A stretch of DNA of 64,000 bases from Halopseudomonas pelagia (lineage in GTDB: Bacteria; Pseudomonadota; Gammaproteobacteria; Pseudomonadales; Pseudomonadaceae), in NCBI RefSeq assembly GCF_009497895.1, contig NZ_CP033116.1, positions 3,348,001 through 3,412,000 of the forward strand, in the 5' to 3' direction. Numbering within the stretch: the stretch's first letter is position 1; each line of letters opens with the position of its first letter. The position numbers and the translations under genes are program-made. Below the pieces are notes generated by a model. The model did not search any database. It saw only the letters and a program-made list of their open reading frames with translations, and was not told the origin of the DNA. Below, in pieces: positions 26,480 through 36,299 of this stretch.

Positions 26480-27493
26480 TCAATAACCGTTGGGGTTCTC
26501 TGACTGCCAACGCCAGGCGTCCTCGCACATTGCTTGGATACCCAACTCAGCCTTCCAGTTCAATTCATCCGCAGCTAATTGCGGGTCAGCGTAGCAACTG
26601 GCCACATCGCCTGGGCGCCGCTCGGCCAATTGATAGGGCAAGGATTTGCCACAGGCCCGCTCGAAGGCCTTGAGCATGTCCAACACCGAATAGCCGCGGC
26701 CCGTGCCCAAATTGAACGCCTTGATCCCGCGCCGGTGCTCCAGCCAGCGCAGCGCCTGCACGTGCCCCGCCGCCAGATCCATCACATGGATATAATCCCG
26801 CACACCCGTCCCATCCGGCGTAGGGTAGTCCCCGCCAAACACCGTCAAATGCTCACGCCGCCCGACGGCTACCTGAGCAATAAAGGGCATAAGGTTATTC
26901 GGTATACCTCCAGGGTCTTCGCCAATCCGGCCGCTAGGGTGCGCACCCACCGGGTTAAAGTAGCGCAGCAGAGCAATATTCCACTCAGGGTCTGCACGGT
27001 GCAGGTCCGCAAGCAGCTCCTCGATCATCAACTTCGAGCGGCCATAGGGATTGGTTGCACTGGTCGGGGAACTCTCGCGCACAGGCAGGCTGGCGGGGTC
27101 ACCATAAACCGTCGCAGAAGAGCTGAACACCAGATTCTTGACGCCTACACGCTGCATCGCGTCACATAACACCAGCGTACCGCTGACGTTATTCTGGTAA
27201 TAGCGAAGCGGCTGCTGCACCGATTCACCCACCGCTTTCAGGCCGGCAAAGTGAATCACAACATCAATCGAGTGTTGGGCAAAAATCTCGTCAAGCAGAC
27301 GCGCATCGTTGATATCACCTTCAATGAAGGGAATCGATTTACCGGTGATGTATTCGGCGCGCTTGAGCGATTCAGGGGAGCTATTACTGAAGTTGTCCAA
27401 TACCAGCACAGCAAAACCGGACTCAACCAGTTTGATGCAAGTATGCGTGCCAATAAAGCCCGCACCGCCGGTGACCAGAATGGTTTGACTCAT
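26480..27493 (-). CDS. galE: UDP-glucose 4-epimerase
   Basis: The 337-residue cytoplasmic SDR epimerase has the NAD-binding motif VTGGAGFIGTHTCIKL, the FSSSATVYG serine region and the catalytic YGRSK tetrad segment (NPYGRSKLMIEELL). It interconverts UDP-Glc and UDP-Gal, and in some members the N-acetyl forms. The typical GalE signatures LRYFNPVGAHPSG and GTGVRDYIHVMDLA are present. It lies between the acyltransferase and wbpM genes and supplies a galacto-configured donor for the repeat unit. A decayed REP lies in its upstream spacer. Confidence 0.94.
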   Translation of the reverse strand: MSQTILVTGGAGFIGTHTCIKLVESGFAVLVLDNFSNSSPESLKRAEYITGKSIPFIEGDINDARLLDEIFAQHSIDVVIHFAGLKAVGESVQQPLRYYQNNVSGTLVLCDAMQRVGVKNLVFSSSATVYGDPASLPVRESSPTSATNPYGRSKLMIEELLADLHRADPEWNIALLRYFNPVGAHPSGRIGEDPGGIPNNLMPFIAQVAVGRREHLTVFGGDYPTPDGTGVRDYIHVMDLAAGHVQALRWLEHRRGIKAFNLGTGRGYSVLDMLKAFERACGKSLPYQLAERRPGDVASCYADPQLAADELNWKAELGIQAMCEDAWRWQSENPNGY

Positions 27494-27570
27494 ATAATGC
27501 CGATCTCCGCTGAAGTCTGGTGTGATTTTATCACCTTCCAGGCGTCGATTGACTCATTACCGTCATACAA

Positions 27571-27635
27571 AAATGGATCGCCGCGTTCACGAGGATGACA
27601 AGAGTGCGGGTCATGCCCGGCACCACCAGTCATTC
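27571..27635. repeat. Decayed REP elements between galE and the acyltransferase gene
   Basis: One arm (27571-27599, AAATGGATCGCCGCGTTCAC...GAGGATGAC) and a truncated arm (around 27628, CAGTCATTCCCGCC) survive. These are the last members of the family seen before about 55 kb. Confidence 0.65.
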
Positions 27636-27641
27636 CCGCCA

Positions 27642-28319
27642 CTAACCCGCCAGAGAAGTAACCTCCGGTATCTCCCGAACTTTCAACAGCCGCCCAGGAT
27701 TACCGACAACAACACCGCCATCGGGTATATCTTCGCGGACCACAGCATTTGCCCCAACGATCGCATGGCGCCCGATACGGATCCCCGGCAAGATTACAGC
27801 TCCCAATCCGATAAAAGCATAATCGCCAATATCACAGGCGCCCCCTGTATGTATGCCGGGGCAGAACTGCACATAGTCACCTATACGCGTCTCATGGCCG
27901 ATGTCTGAATACGGTTGCAGGATACAACCCTCACCCGCTATACACTCCGCGCCCAATAAGCTGTACACATGGAAAAAACTACCCGCTCCATATTCGCTGC
28001 CTATCCCCGAAAAATTGGAACTGTGGCGCAAAGACACCACATCAAAGCCCTGCGTACGCAGCCACCGGCTCATTTGGCCCCTTACCAAATTATCACCGAT
28101 GCAAACGTGAACGTTGTGTATACCTTGCTCTTTAAGCTTGGGCAGCAACTCGCGACCTCCCAGCACCGAAAATCCCAGCACCTGGTCTGGCATTGAGGCG
28201 AAACCGTCGTCGATCAAACCAACTATGCGGTATTCAGGGGAATCAACAATGGTGCTAATCACGGACTTTGCGTGCCCGCCCGCACCCACAAGCACCAGCG
28301 GAGTTCTGGAATCGGTCAC
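27642..28319 (-). CDS. PglD-like left-handed beta-helix sugar acyltransferase
   Basis: The 225-residue protein has an N-terminal PglD-type nucleotide-sugar-binding domain (LVLVGAGGHAKSVISTI, then GLIDDGF) and a C-terminal hexapeptide-repeat beta-helix (IAGEGCILQPYSDIGHETRIGD, GDYAFIGLGAVILPGIRIG and following). GTG 28319 has AGGAACTCCTC upstream. The catalytic His is likely in DIGHETRIGD. It probably acetylates an amino sugar using acetyl-CoA. Because a closer PglD homologue is encoded at 29742-30365, this one may modify a different sugar or position. Confidence 0.85.
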   Translation of the reverse strand: MTDSRTPLVLVGAGGHAKSVISTIVDSPEYRIVGLIDDGFASMPDQVLGFSVLGGRELLPKLKEQGIHNVHVCIGDNLVRGQMSRWLRTQGFDVVSLRHSSNFSGIGSEYGAGSFFHVYSLLGAECIAGEGCILQPYSDIGHETRIGDYVQFCPGIHTGGACDIGDYAFIGLGAVILPGIRIGRHAIVGANAVVREDIPDGGVVVGNPGRLLKVREIPEVTSLAG

Positions 28320-28415
28320 GAGGAGTTCCTGATGTGAAAACTGAAAAGGAAAATTGCGTTAGCTGGTCCGACGTCAGACCAAACCTGACACTTGTCTCGG
28401 ATTAGCTAACAGATA

Positions 28416-29654
28416 TTAGCTGCCAGATAAACGTGCGCGCTCAGCGCGCCCCGCTTGCCGCATTACCTCCGCAATCACTGCACTGGTTTTATCCATCTGC
28501 GCTTCCGTTAGCGTGGGGTGCACCAGAAACATCAAGCTCGTATCCCCCAATTCCTGCGCCATCGGCAAGCGTTGCTCAGGCCGCCACCCGGTATCGTCGA
28601 ACGCTTTTTCCAGATAGACCTCAGAACAAGACCCTTGAAAGCAAGGCACGCCTCGCTCGATGATCTCTTCAACAATCCGATCCCGGCTCCAGCCGGCCGC
28701 CAAGCGTTCAGGGCGTACTTGCACATAACATTTATAATGCGCATGCGTGCATTGATTGCGGTTGGCACAGTCAAGATTACAGGTAGCTGCACAGCCAAAC
28801 TGCGGCACACGCAACACTGAGAAGTCCTGACAAGTCTGCCAGATGCGCTCAGCGTTTGTCGTACGCGCCGCCGTCCAGGCAGCCATACGCTTGAGCTGGA
28901 TACGGCCGATCACCGCTTGCAGCTCCGTCATCCGCCAGTTGGTACCAAAGCTATCATGCAACCAGCGGAAGCCCGGCGGGTGCTCACGCTCATAGATGGC
29001 CTCCCAACTCTTACCGTGATCCTTGTAAGACCACATGCGCGACCACAGCTCCGGATCATTGGTGGTGACCATCCCGCCCTCACCGCCCGTGGTCATGATC
29101 TTGTCCTGGCAGAAAGACCAGGCACTGATGTGCCCTATGGAACCAACCGAGCGCCCCTTGTAACGCGCACCATGCGCCTGGGCGCAATCTTCAATCACAT
29201 AGAGATTGTGCTCATCGGCCAATGCCATGATGGGGTCCATGTCACAGGGCCAACCAGCCAGGTGCACGCAGATTACCGCCTTGGTACGAGTGCTCAGCAC
29301 CTTGCGTACTGTCTCAGCAGTAATATTCTGCGAGTCAGCATCCACATCGGCAAAAATCGGGATTGCCCCGGCCGTTACAATGCTTGAGGCGGAGGCTAGA
29401 AAAGTTCTAGAGGTAACAATAACCTCATCCCCAGGGCCAACGTCCAAGGCCTTTAACGCCAGGTCCAAGGCCACAGTGCCGTTGGTCAACGCAATCGCGT
29501 ACTTCGAATCGGACCAGCGAGCGAACTCCTCCTCAAACGCGCGCCCATGCTGCCCGGTCCAGTAATTAACCGCGTTAGAAAGTAAAACATCGCTTACAGC
29601 AGACGCCTCTTCCTGGGTAAAAGAGGGCCAAGGAGCGAAGGGGGTGTTTAGCAT
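28416..29654 (-). CDS. DegT/DnrJ/EryC1 aminotransferase (PglE-like)
   Basis: The 412-residue PLP enzyme should convert the 4-keto sugar made by the WbpM/PglF homologue to a 4-amino sugar. PLP-related motifs are ALTNGTVALDLAL, VIEDCAQAHGARYKG and the Lys region WSFCQDKIMTTGGEGG, where the Lys forms the internal aldimine. The start at 29654 (AAGGATTCTT upstream) gives a normal N-terminus; the open frame extends 14 residues further. A Cys-rich insert near 280 (FGCAATCNLDCANRNQCTHA) is unusual for the family and might be a small metal-binding loop. It is flanked by two PglD-like acyltransferases. Confidence 0.92.
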   Translation of the reverse strand: MLNTPFAPWPSFTQEEASAVSDVLLSNAVNYWTGQHGRAFEEEFARWSDSKYAIALTNGTVALDLALKALDVGPGDEVIVTSRTFLASASSIVTAGAIPIFADVDADSQNITAETVRKVLSTRTKAVICVHLAGWPCDMDPIMALADEHNLYVIEDCAQAHGARYKGRSVGSIGHISAWSFCQDKIMTTGGEGGMVTTNDPELWSRMWSYKDHGKSWEAIYEREHPPGFRWLHDSFGTNWRMTELQAVIGRIQLKRMAAWTAARTTNAERIWQTCQDFSVLRVPQFGCAATCNLDCANRNQCTHAHYKCYVQVRPERLAAGWSRDRIVEEIIERGVPCFQGSCSEVYLEKAFDDTGWRPEQRLPMAQELGDTSLMFLVHPTLTEAQMDKTSAVIAEVMRQAGRAERARLSGS

Positions 29655-29741
29655 AAGAATCCTTGTCAACTGGCGGTAGCAGCGCAACAGCAGCACTCAC
29701 CAGACATTAATCCATCGTAATAAAACAGGCAGTCACGGATT

Positions 29742-30365
29742 TTAGTTTTTAATAGGTTTTGCGGGTACGCCAACGAATGTGGCGTTATCCGGTACATCAC
29801 TCACTACGGCCGCACCAGCGCCAATCAGTACTTCACGCCCTATTTGAATCAAGGGCCTGGCAACAGCACCAATGCCTATCCAGCTTAAATCACCCACTGT
29901 CACTCCCCCGGCAAGGGCCGCATTCGGGCTAACGTGAACAAAATCCCCTAGCAGGCAATCGTGCTCAACGCAGGCACCGGTGTTAACAATGCAGCCGCTG
30001 CCCAATCGCGCATCCGTATTCACTATCGCACCAGATAATACCACGGTGCCATCACCCAGGTGAGCATAACGGCTAATCATTGCAGACGGGTGTACAAGGG
30101 TGACCAAGGAGGCGCCGGCATGCAGAAGCAGCAGGCATTTGTCCCGCCTTACGGTGTTGTTACCAATGGCGACCACTACACCCTGAAACTCGTCTAACCG
30201 ATTCAGTAGCGCGTCGGTATTCCCCACCACAGTCCAATGCCCAAGTTCAGACCGTGCCGGCCATGCATCATCAAAAAAAACCACATCATCCCAACCACAC
30301 ATTTCAGCGCAATCAGCGACGACCTTGCCGTGACCACTGGCTCCCACAATAGCGAGGCGTTTCAC
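29742..30365 (-). CDS. UDP-4-amino-sugar acetyltransferase, PglD-like
   Basis: The 207-residue trimeric acyltransferase has an N-terminal Rossmann-like domain (LAIVGASGHGKVVADCAE, VFFDDAWP) and a left-handed beta-helix with ACVEHDCLLGDFVHVSPNAA, where the His of EHD is the expected catalytic base, then IGIGAVARPLIQIG. The start is a GTG overlapping the PglC-like stop. It is flanked by genes for a PglC-like transferase and a PglE-like aminotransferase, so acetylation of UDP-4-amino-4,6-dideoxy-GlcNAc to UDP-diacetylbacillosamine is the most economical assignment. Confidence 0.9.
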   Translation of the reverse strand: MKRLAIVGASGHGKVVADCAEMCGWDDVVFFDDAWPARSELGHWTVVGNTDALLNRLDEFQGVVVAIGNNTVRRDKCLLLLHAGASLVTLVHPSAMISRYAHLGDGTVVLSGAIVNTDARLGSGCIVNTGACVEHDCLLGDFVHVSPNAALAGGVTVGDLSWIGIGAVARPLIQIGREVLIGAGAAVVSDVPDNATFVGVPAKPIKN

Positions 30366-30958
30366 TGGTCGTTCCCGGTGAACTTGCTCATGGTCGCTTC
30401 TCCGTCGGCACTAATGCCGTCGCGCACAACCACTTTTTTTACGGTAAGAAATAGGATCTTGATATCGAGCCAGAGCGTGCGGTTTTCTACATACCATACG
30501 TCCAGCGCGAACTTGTCTTCCCAACTGAGAGTGTTCCGGCCATTGATCTGGGCCCAGCCAGTCACACCGGGCCGGACGTCATGGCGGCGATACTGCTCAG
30601 GCGAATACAGCGGTAAATACTCCATCAACAGTGGGCGCGGGCCAACCAGGCTCATATCACCCTTAATCACGTTCCATAGTTCAGGCAATTCATCCAAGCT
30701 TGATGAGCGTAGAAACTGGCCAAACGAAGTAAGCCTTTCGGAATCGAGCAATGGATTCCCCCAAGCATCAGTCGCATCTTTCATCGTACGAAACTTCACC
30801 ATTTCAAAGGGCCTTCCATTCAGGCCCGGCCGTATCTGGCGGAAGAGAACAGGAGAGCCCATGTTGCGGCCGACTTGCAAGGCGACGATGGCGATGACGG
30901 GAGAAACCATGACCAAGCCTACCAAAGCCAAGATGATGTCTAACAACCTCTTCGTCAT
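30362..30958 (-). CDS. Initiating phosphoglycosyltransferase, PglC-like
   Basis: The 198-residue monotopic transferase moves a sugar-1-phosphate from UDP-sugar to undecaprenyl phosphate, starting the repeat unit. The N-terminal re-entrant helix is RLLDIILALVGLVMVSP. The family signatures FEMVKFRTM, LDELPELWNVIKGDMSLVGPRP (catalytic Asp-Glu dyad in the SLDELPEL segment) and RPGVTGWAQINGRN are all present. Its length equals the small PglC class rather than the large WbaP class. Four-base overlaps on both sides tie it to the PglA-like and PglD-like genes. The substrate is probably UDP-diacetylbacillosamine (inference from neighbours). Confidence 0.93.
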   Translation of the reverse strand: MTKRLLDIILALVGLVMVSPVIAIVALQVGRNMGSPVLFRQIRPGLNGRPFEMVKFRTMKDATDAWGNPLLDSERLTSFGQFLRSSSLDELPELWNVIKGDMSLVGPRPLLMEYLPLYSPEQYRRHDVRPGVTGWAQINGRNTLSWEDKFALDVWYVENRTLWLDIKILFLTVKKVVVRDGISADGEATMSKFTGNDQ

Positions 30959-32082
30959 ACAATGCCCATTTCTTTTAGCATAACTGCGTTTACCTTGTGC
31001 ACATCATATTTCTCTACCGCTATCTCGCGGGAACGCCTCCCCATCTGAGAAACCAATGCCGGTTCTAGGATGAATCGCTCCATAACCGCAACAAGTGCAT
31101 CAACAGATCTCACGGGCACCAAATAGCCATTTTCCCCATCGACCACTGTCTCCCTACAGCCAGGGGAATCGGTTGTGACGATAGGTCGGCCCATGGCCAT
31201 GGCCTCAAGTATGGTGCGTGGCGTGCCTTCGCGGTAATAGCTAGGCAGTACGTAGACACTGGTATCGGCAATCGCAGGGCGAACATCCGTCAATGCTCCT
31301 AAATAATCAATATGCCCAGCCTCAACCCACATATCCAACTCTGAGCGCGTAATTGAATCAGGGTTACCATCAATGTCACCCACCAGCCGGAACATCGCTT
31401 GGGGGTAACGCCTGCGGATCCTTGTTGCAGCCTCCACATACTCTCGGATGCCTTTATCCCCGATTAGCCGAGCAATCAGTAGGAAACTTGGCACGCACCG
31501 ATCCAGCGGCGCGACAGAAAAGTGAGACGTATCAATCCCTGATCCATTAACGACTTTCGAATGCACGCCTGGATCAATCAGCTCACTCTCACGAAAGAGT
31601 GCTTCATCGTCGGGATTTTGAAAGAAAACCAATTCGGTGCCCTTCAACGCTAACCGATACAAGCCACGCACCAGCCGCAGAACAAGACCACGCTTACCCC
31701 GGGCCTCACCGGTAAAGGCATAGCCCAGACCCGTAATAAGCGCGTAACGTTTGGGTACTCTAGCCAACCTAGCCGCGAGAGTGCCGTAAATCACCGGCTT
31801 GATGGTATAACCTAGTACCGCGTCGGGCTTGATCTGACGGAAGATACGATAGAACGAAAGCAACGTATTCAAATCATTAAGCGGGTTTATGCCCGTGCGC
31901 TGCATGGCAACATTGTGAGGCGTTACGCCCCAAGCTTCTAGTTCGCGGCGGGTGGCCTCATCCTCTCTTAGTCCCGGAGCAACGGCGTGAACTTCGATAC
32001 CAGCCTCGCACAGCGCCTTGACTAGCGGCCCGCGAAAATTGATTAACGAACGAGCGAAACCTGCATGGATAACTATGCGCAT
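30955..32082 (-). CDS. GT4-family glycosyltransferase (PglA-like)
   Basis: The 375-residue GT-B enzyme has SLINFRGPLVKAL at the N-terminus and the GT4 donor-binding motif EGTPRTILEAMAMGRPIV (the EX7E pair) near 300. It has no membrane helix and likely works at the inner face of the membrane. Being encoded immediately upstream of the PglC-like initiating transferase, it probably adds the second sugar to the lipid-linked bacillosamine, as PglA adds GalNAc in Campylobacter. The sugar specificity here is inferred. Confidence 0.9.
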   Translation of the reverse strand: MRIVIHAGFARSLINFRGPLVKALCEAGIEVHAVAPGLREDEATRRELEAWGVTPHNVAMQRTGINPLNDLNTLLSFYRIFRQIKPDAVLGYTIKPVIYGTLAARLARVPKRYALITGLGYAFTGEARGKRGLVLRLVRGLYRLALKGTELVFFQNPDDEALFRESELIDPGVHSKVVNGSGIDTSHFSVAPLDRCVPSFLLIARLIGDKGIREYVEAATRIRRRYPQAMFRLVGDIDGNPDSITRSELDMWVEAGHIDYLGALTDVRPAIADTSVYVLPSYYREGTPRTILEAMAMGRPIVTTDSPGCRETVVDGENGYLVPVRSVDALVAVMERFILEPALVSQMGRRSREIAVEKYDVHKVNAVMLKEMGIV

Positions 32083-32145
32083 AGAAAACCAATATTCATA
32101 GGTGTAAAAAACTCACTGAGGGTTTACAGATGCTATATATTTTGC

Positions 32146-33318
32146 TCAAGAATCGACACCGAAGATATCTCTGGTGTAGACCTTGTCCATTACGCCTGCT
32201 AGAGCCTCTTCTGGACGATTGGCCACTATTACATCTGACACCTTCATGAACTCGTCCAAGTCATTGACAACCCGAGAGCCGAAAAAAGCTGCTTCCTCAA
32301 GGACAGGCTCGTATACCACGACCTCAATACCCTTCGCCTTAATGCGCTTCATCACTCCCTGAATAGCAGAAGCTCGGAAGTTATCTGACCCGGATTTCAT
32401 TACTAACCGGTAAATCCCTACAACTTTAGGATTTTTTGCAATAATCGAATCAGCAATGAAGTCCTTGCGAGTGCGGTTAGCTTCTACAATTGCCTTGATC
32501 AGGCTGTTCGGCACTTGGTCATAGTTAGCTAGCAGCTGCTTAGTGTCCTTGGGCAAACAATAGCCGCCGTAGCCAAACGAAGGATTGTTGTAATGGCTAC
32601 CAATACGCGGGTCCAGTCCAACGCCTTCTATAATGTGTTTTGTATCGAGACCGTGTACTTGAGCGTAACTGTCTAACTCATTGAAATACGCTACACGCAT
32701 CGCAAGAAACGTATTAGAAAACAGCTTGATTGCCTCCGCCTCAGTCGAGTCGGTGAGCAACACCCTCACATCCTTCTTAATAGCACCTTGCTGCAAAAGC
32801 CCAGCGAACACTTTAGCTCGCTCACTTTGCTCGCCTACAATAATTCGTGATGGATACAGATTGTCATGCAGCGCTTTACCTTCACGCAGAAACTCCGGCG
32901 AAAAAATAATATTCTCAGAAGAGGTTATTTTCTTAAGGGCCTGCGTATAGCCAACCGGCACGGTGGATTTGATGATCATCACCGCGCCAGGGTTGATTGC
33001 CAAAACATCAGCGATAACTGTCTCTACAGTGCTAGTATTGAAGTAATTATTCTGCGGGTCATAATCGGTTGGCGTAGCGATAATTACATATTCTGCTCCG
33101 CATAATGCCTCTCTCTTATCCAACGTAGCAGTAAGATTTAACTTCCTGTTATTCAGGTATTCTGAAATATCGGCGTCTTCGATAGGTGACACTCTATCAT
33201 TTAGAAGCTCAACCTTTTCCCTGATAATATCCAACGCTATAACTTGGTTGTGCTGTGCCAACAAAACAGCATTGGAAAGGCCTACATATCCCGTGCCGAC
33301 AACTGCAATCTTCCTCAT
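32146..33318 (-). CDS. ugd: UDP-glucose 6-dehydrogenase
   Basis: The 390-residue enzyme oxidises UDP-glucose to UDP-glucuronate with NAD+. It resembles the short enterobacterial Ugd class. NAD site: [16 protein letters not shown]. The catalytic Cys is in [15 protein letters not shown], with [14 protein letters not shown] (Glu) and [14 protein letters not shown] (Lys, Asn) also intact. Its ATG overlaps the stop of the upstream epimerase gene by four bases, coupling UDP-GlcA production with its 4-epimerisation. The protein is clearly different from the degenerate paralogue at 57592-58887. Confidence 0.95.
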   Translation of the reverse strand: MRKIAVVGTGYVGLSNAVLLAQHNQVIALDIIREKVELLNDRVSPIEDADISEYLNNRKLNLTATLDKREALCGAEYVIIATPTDYDPQNNYFNTSTVETVIADVLAINPGAVMIIKSTVPVGYTQALKKITSSENIIFSPEFLREGKALHDNLYPSRIIVGEQSERAKVFAGLLQQGAIKKDVRVLLTDSTEAEAIKLFSNTFLAMRVAYFNELDSYAQVHGLDTKHIIEGVGLDPRIGSHYNNPSFGYGGYCLPKDTKQLLANYDQVPNSLIKAIVEANRTRKDFIADSIIAKNPKVVGIYRLVMKSGSDNFRASAIQGVMKRIKAKGIEVVVYEPVLEEAAFFGSRVVNDLDEFMKVSDVIVANRPEEALAGVMDKVYTRDIFGVDS

Positions 33319-34280
33319 AAACCTTTGTACTCCTTGAACCAGCGAACAAATCTATCCATACCCTCTTCAATCTCCATCTGTGGTTTGTAGCCCACAATGG
33401 TTTCCAACCGATGGGTGTCAGCGTAGGTGCGTTCCACATCGCCGGGCTGCATGTCAAGCATGATTTTTTTAGCTGGGATACCAATCGCACTTTCGATAGC
33501 CTCGATGAAGCGACCCAACTGAATAGGCTGGTTATTACCGATATTAAACAGCGCATAGGGTAGTTTGCACGCGGGAATAGCATCCTGAATGCGCAGTACA
33601 CCCTCAACAATGTCTTCAATATAAGTGAAATCGCGCTGCATTTTACCGTGATTGAACACTTTGATCGGTTCACCTTTGAGAATGGCGTCAGTAAAAAGCC
33701 ATGGGGCCATATCAGGTCGGCCAGCAGGGCCGTAAACGGTAAAGAAACGCAAGCCCGTCACAGGGATACCGTACAGATGCGCATAGGAGTGAGCCATAAG
33801 CTCATTGGCCTTCTTGGTGGCAGCATAAAGAGAAACAGGATTATCAACCTGATCAGCCTCGCTAAACGGAATTTTAACGTTCATGCCGTACACCGAACTG
33901 GATGATGCGTACACCAAGTGCTCAATACCATGATGACGGCAACCTTCAAGAATTGTCATCATCCCCACAAGGTTACTGTCTACATACTCAAAAGGTGCCT
34001 GCAAAGAATAACGCACTCCAGCTTGGGCCCCTAGATGAATAACCCTCTGAAATTTCTCGATAGCAAAAAGCTCAGCAATACCTTCTCGGTTAGACAAATC
34101 CATTTTGATAAAACGGAAGTTGGAATGACTTACAAGCTGAGCCAAACGGTATTCTTTGAGAAGTAGCTCATAGTAGCTATTCATATTATCGAGGCCAATC
34201 ACTTCATGCCCCTGCTTAAGTAAGCGTTCGGCAACGTGCATTCCAATAAAACCGGCAGCGCCGGTAACGAGGTATTTCAT
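33315..34280 (-). CDS. UDP-glucuronate 4-epimerase (NAD-dependent SDR)
   Basis: The 321-residue SDR has [17 protein letters not shown] at the N-terminus, [11 protein letters not shown], and the catalytic YAATKKANE segment, plus [17 protein letters not shown]. These match the CapI/WbnF-type UDP-GlcA 4-epimerases that make UDP-galacturonate. The start at 34280 gives the usual [11 protein letters not shown]-terminus; an ATG 12 bases upstream is also open. It is encoded immediately upstream of ugd, so the repeat unit probably contains galacturonate and/or glucuronate. Confidence 0.92.
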   Translation of the reverse strand: MKYLVTGAAGFIGMHVAERLLKQGHEVIGLDNMNSYYELLLKEYRLAQLVSHSNFRFIKMDLSNREGIAELFAIEKFQRVIHLGAQAGVRYSLQAPFEYVDSNLVGMMTILEGCRHHGIEHLVYASSSSVYGMNVKIPFSEADQVDNPVSLYAATKKANELMAHSYAHLYGIPVTGLRFFTVYGPAGRPDMAPWLFTDAILKGEPIKVFNHGKMQRDFTYIEDIVEGVLRIQDAIPACKLPYALFNIGNNQPIQLGRFIEAIESAIGIPAKKIMLDMQPGDVERTYADTHRLETIVGYKPQMEIEEGMDRFVRWFKEYKGL

Positions 34281-35329
34281 ATAAAATCCCATAAAAGTGT
34301 GACGCCTACCAGCAAGGCATAACCTAGATCACAAAATTTTTCCGCTAAGTTTCAATAACTACTTATAATTTCGGACGTGCTCATCGATAACATTCTCCAT
34401 TTAAAAAAATTCTATGCCGGTTAGACCCAACTTCTGATCTTTCTCGGAACTTATGTTCAACTGCTCGGCCGAGTCGGCTGAGGCCATGCGGCCCTTAAAA
34501 ATATAAGCACGCCAGCTCACACCTTCGCCAAACCTGCCCCCGCACTCAATTGCGATTGAGTTGCTGCATCTGAATTACCGTTCAAAAGTAATAATAAGCG
34601 ACAAATCGAACTTTCCTGAGCGTTCCTGAAGAATCTATAACGTACTAACAAATGTGAATGCACCGCTGCCTTCCAATAAATGACAGCTAAGCTAATCACG
34701 GGGAGCGCCAGAAACAGGCTTGTAGGTAAATTGAAAGGGCTCCACTCTAGCACCACGGTTCAAAACGATTTCTGGTTATATAGGCCGGCGAAAATCCGTA
34801 GAATAGGCAATCAACAATGTGCCCGGAAATGGCTTTTGATTGTGATAGCCGAAAGCAAGCTGATACAAAGTTCGCAGCAACCTTCCCAAGAAACGAATTT
34901 AAAAAGGTTTTGACTAAACAGGATACCCAGCCCGAGAAACAGCGGACTCCAAAACATACACACTTGCTAAACTTGGAGCTACCACCACGTACGGGTAACG
35001 AGTGATGATTGGTAAGTGGAAAATATCAGTTGTAGCTTTTCAAATACTTAATGTAGAGAAAGCATTGTACCCAGCTCACCATATTAATTTCTTTCCTTCT
35101 GTAACATAGCGATCTCTTGACAATAAAAAAGGTGGCTTATAATTCGCAGCCAAACTGCTAATGCGAAAGCGGACTACCATTGCGCCTTTTGCCATGAAAC
35201 GCAGGACTATCCAGATCTGTCTGTACATGAAACACTTATAAACATTAACAAAATGGTACCTTGCATCTCATAAAGACCACCCTGCTAATCAAAAAAGCTC
35301 ATACTGCAACAAACTATTGAAATCGCAGC
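34281..35329. other. AT-rich spacer of about 1 kb without an intact gene
   Basis: I find no intact gene here. On the minus strand around 34515-34860 there are two short frames that look protein-like: one with HIVDCLFYGFSPAYITRNRF and, after a frame change, one with NLPTSLFLALPVISLAVIYW. This pattern suggests a decayed membrane-protein gene, but I recognise no family. The remainder (about 35000-35330) shows nothing. No REP element is present. The gap breaks the otherwise tightly packed operon. Confidence 0.4.
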
Positions 35330-36241
35330 TTATGGCAGCTTAAACATTGAACCAACTTTAAAATCAAACTCATCTGGTTCATAGCTAATGTAACCGCTTC
35401 CATCATAAAATGTCAGCTCACCAAATACTATACGGCCGTCAATATTATACAGGTCAACTCTAACGTGAGGAAAACCCACAGCCAATTTTCTAACTACATC
35501 CAGCATTCGCTCAAAGTCCTTCGGCTTGGCCAAACCCTGGTGCAGCTTTTTTATTCCTGCCCTATACACATCAAGCTTGTTGAATTGTGTATCGTAGACC
35601 CCTAACTTAAGACCGTCATTCAAAAAGCGATCCTTTAGGACATATAGAAACATCGGCTCCCCATTGAAACAAAAAAATTTGTAATCTGTAAGGTCGCCAT
35701 CTTCTTCCGGCTCAAGATACTCTTCTACTAAAATTTTACCAACAACATCATAATAACTCCACTCCCGCCCCAGCTTAGACAGAGGAGCACTCATCCAAGA
35801 TGTCAACTTATTTACTAAATCTGCCTTATGTATATCTTTCTTGCTTCTAACTATCAAATTACGCTGCGCCCCATTATTGTATTTCGCTACGAATTTTTCT
35901 GGCAACGCCTCAAATTCTATATCTTCAGCACTATGGTACACTGCATACTCAGTAGTAAGAATATCCGACAAGCCCCGCTCCCTAACAAAATCTCGAACAC
36001 AAACTTTATCCACACACTTTGTCATAAGCGGGTCTCTATAATTTAGCTTATACCATTGCAGCTTTTCACTAAACCTTTTCGGCTGTTTTATATCAGCCAC
36101 CCGGCCAAAATACATAAAATATTGGATTTTAATCATGATCTTATCAGGAAAAAAATCAAGAATAGATAAAACCTTAAGTCTTAGAGACTTCGATCTAAGT
36201 ATTTTTTTATAAATTGGAACGTAAATTTTTTCTGGCACCAT
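35330..36241 (-). CDS. TupA-like ATP-grasp protein
   Basis: The 303-residue protein resembles the TupA-like ATP-grasp family found in capsule and teichuronopeptide loci. Visible features are QPKRFSEKLQWYKLNYRDP near the N-terminus, LPEKFVAKYNNGAQRNLIV (nucleotide-binding Lys region), GKILVEEYLEPEEDGDLTDYKFFCFNG, and FPHVRVDLYNIDGRIVFGELTFYDGSG near the end with the metal-binding acidic residues. Such proteins probably attach amino acids or other carboxylates to the polysaccharide. The gene is AT-rich like its neighbours. Its start has only a weak ribosome-binding site. Confidence 0.85.
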   Translation of the reverse strand: MVPEKIYVPIYKKILRSKSLRLKVLSILDFFPDKIMIKIQYFMYFGRVADIKQPKRFSEKLQWYKLNYRDPLMTKCVDKVCVRDFVRERGLSDILTTEYAVYHSAEDIEFEALPEKFVAKYNNGAQRNLIVRSKKDIHKADLVNKLTSWMSAPLSKLGREWSYYDVVGKILVEEYLEPEEDGDLTDYKFFCFNGEPMFLYVLKDRFLNDGLKLGVYDTQFNKLDVYRAGIKKLHQGLAKPKDFERMLDVVRKLAVGFPHVRVDLYNIDGRIVFGELTFYDGSGYISYEPDEFDFKVGSMFKLP

Positions 36242-36299
36242 TTTTTAGCACTCAACGGCAGATTTTTAAAGAAATATATACAGACTATCGACTCTAGCG

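Noticed and set aside
29672..29680. Second GGCGGTAGC match (ops-like)
   Set aside because: It is on the plus strand, antisense to the surrounding minus-strand genes, and not followed by the CGT of the core.
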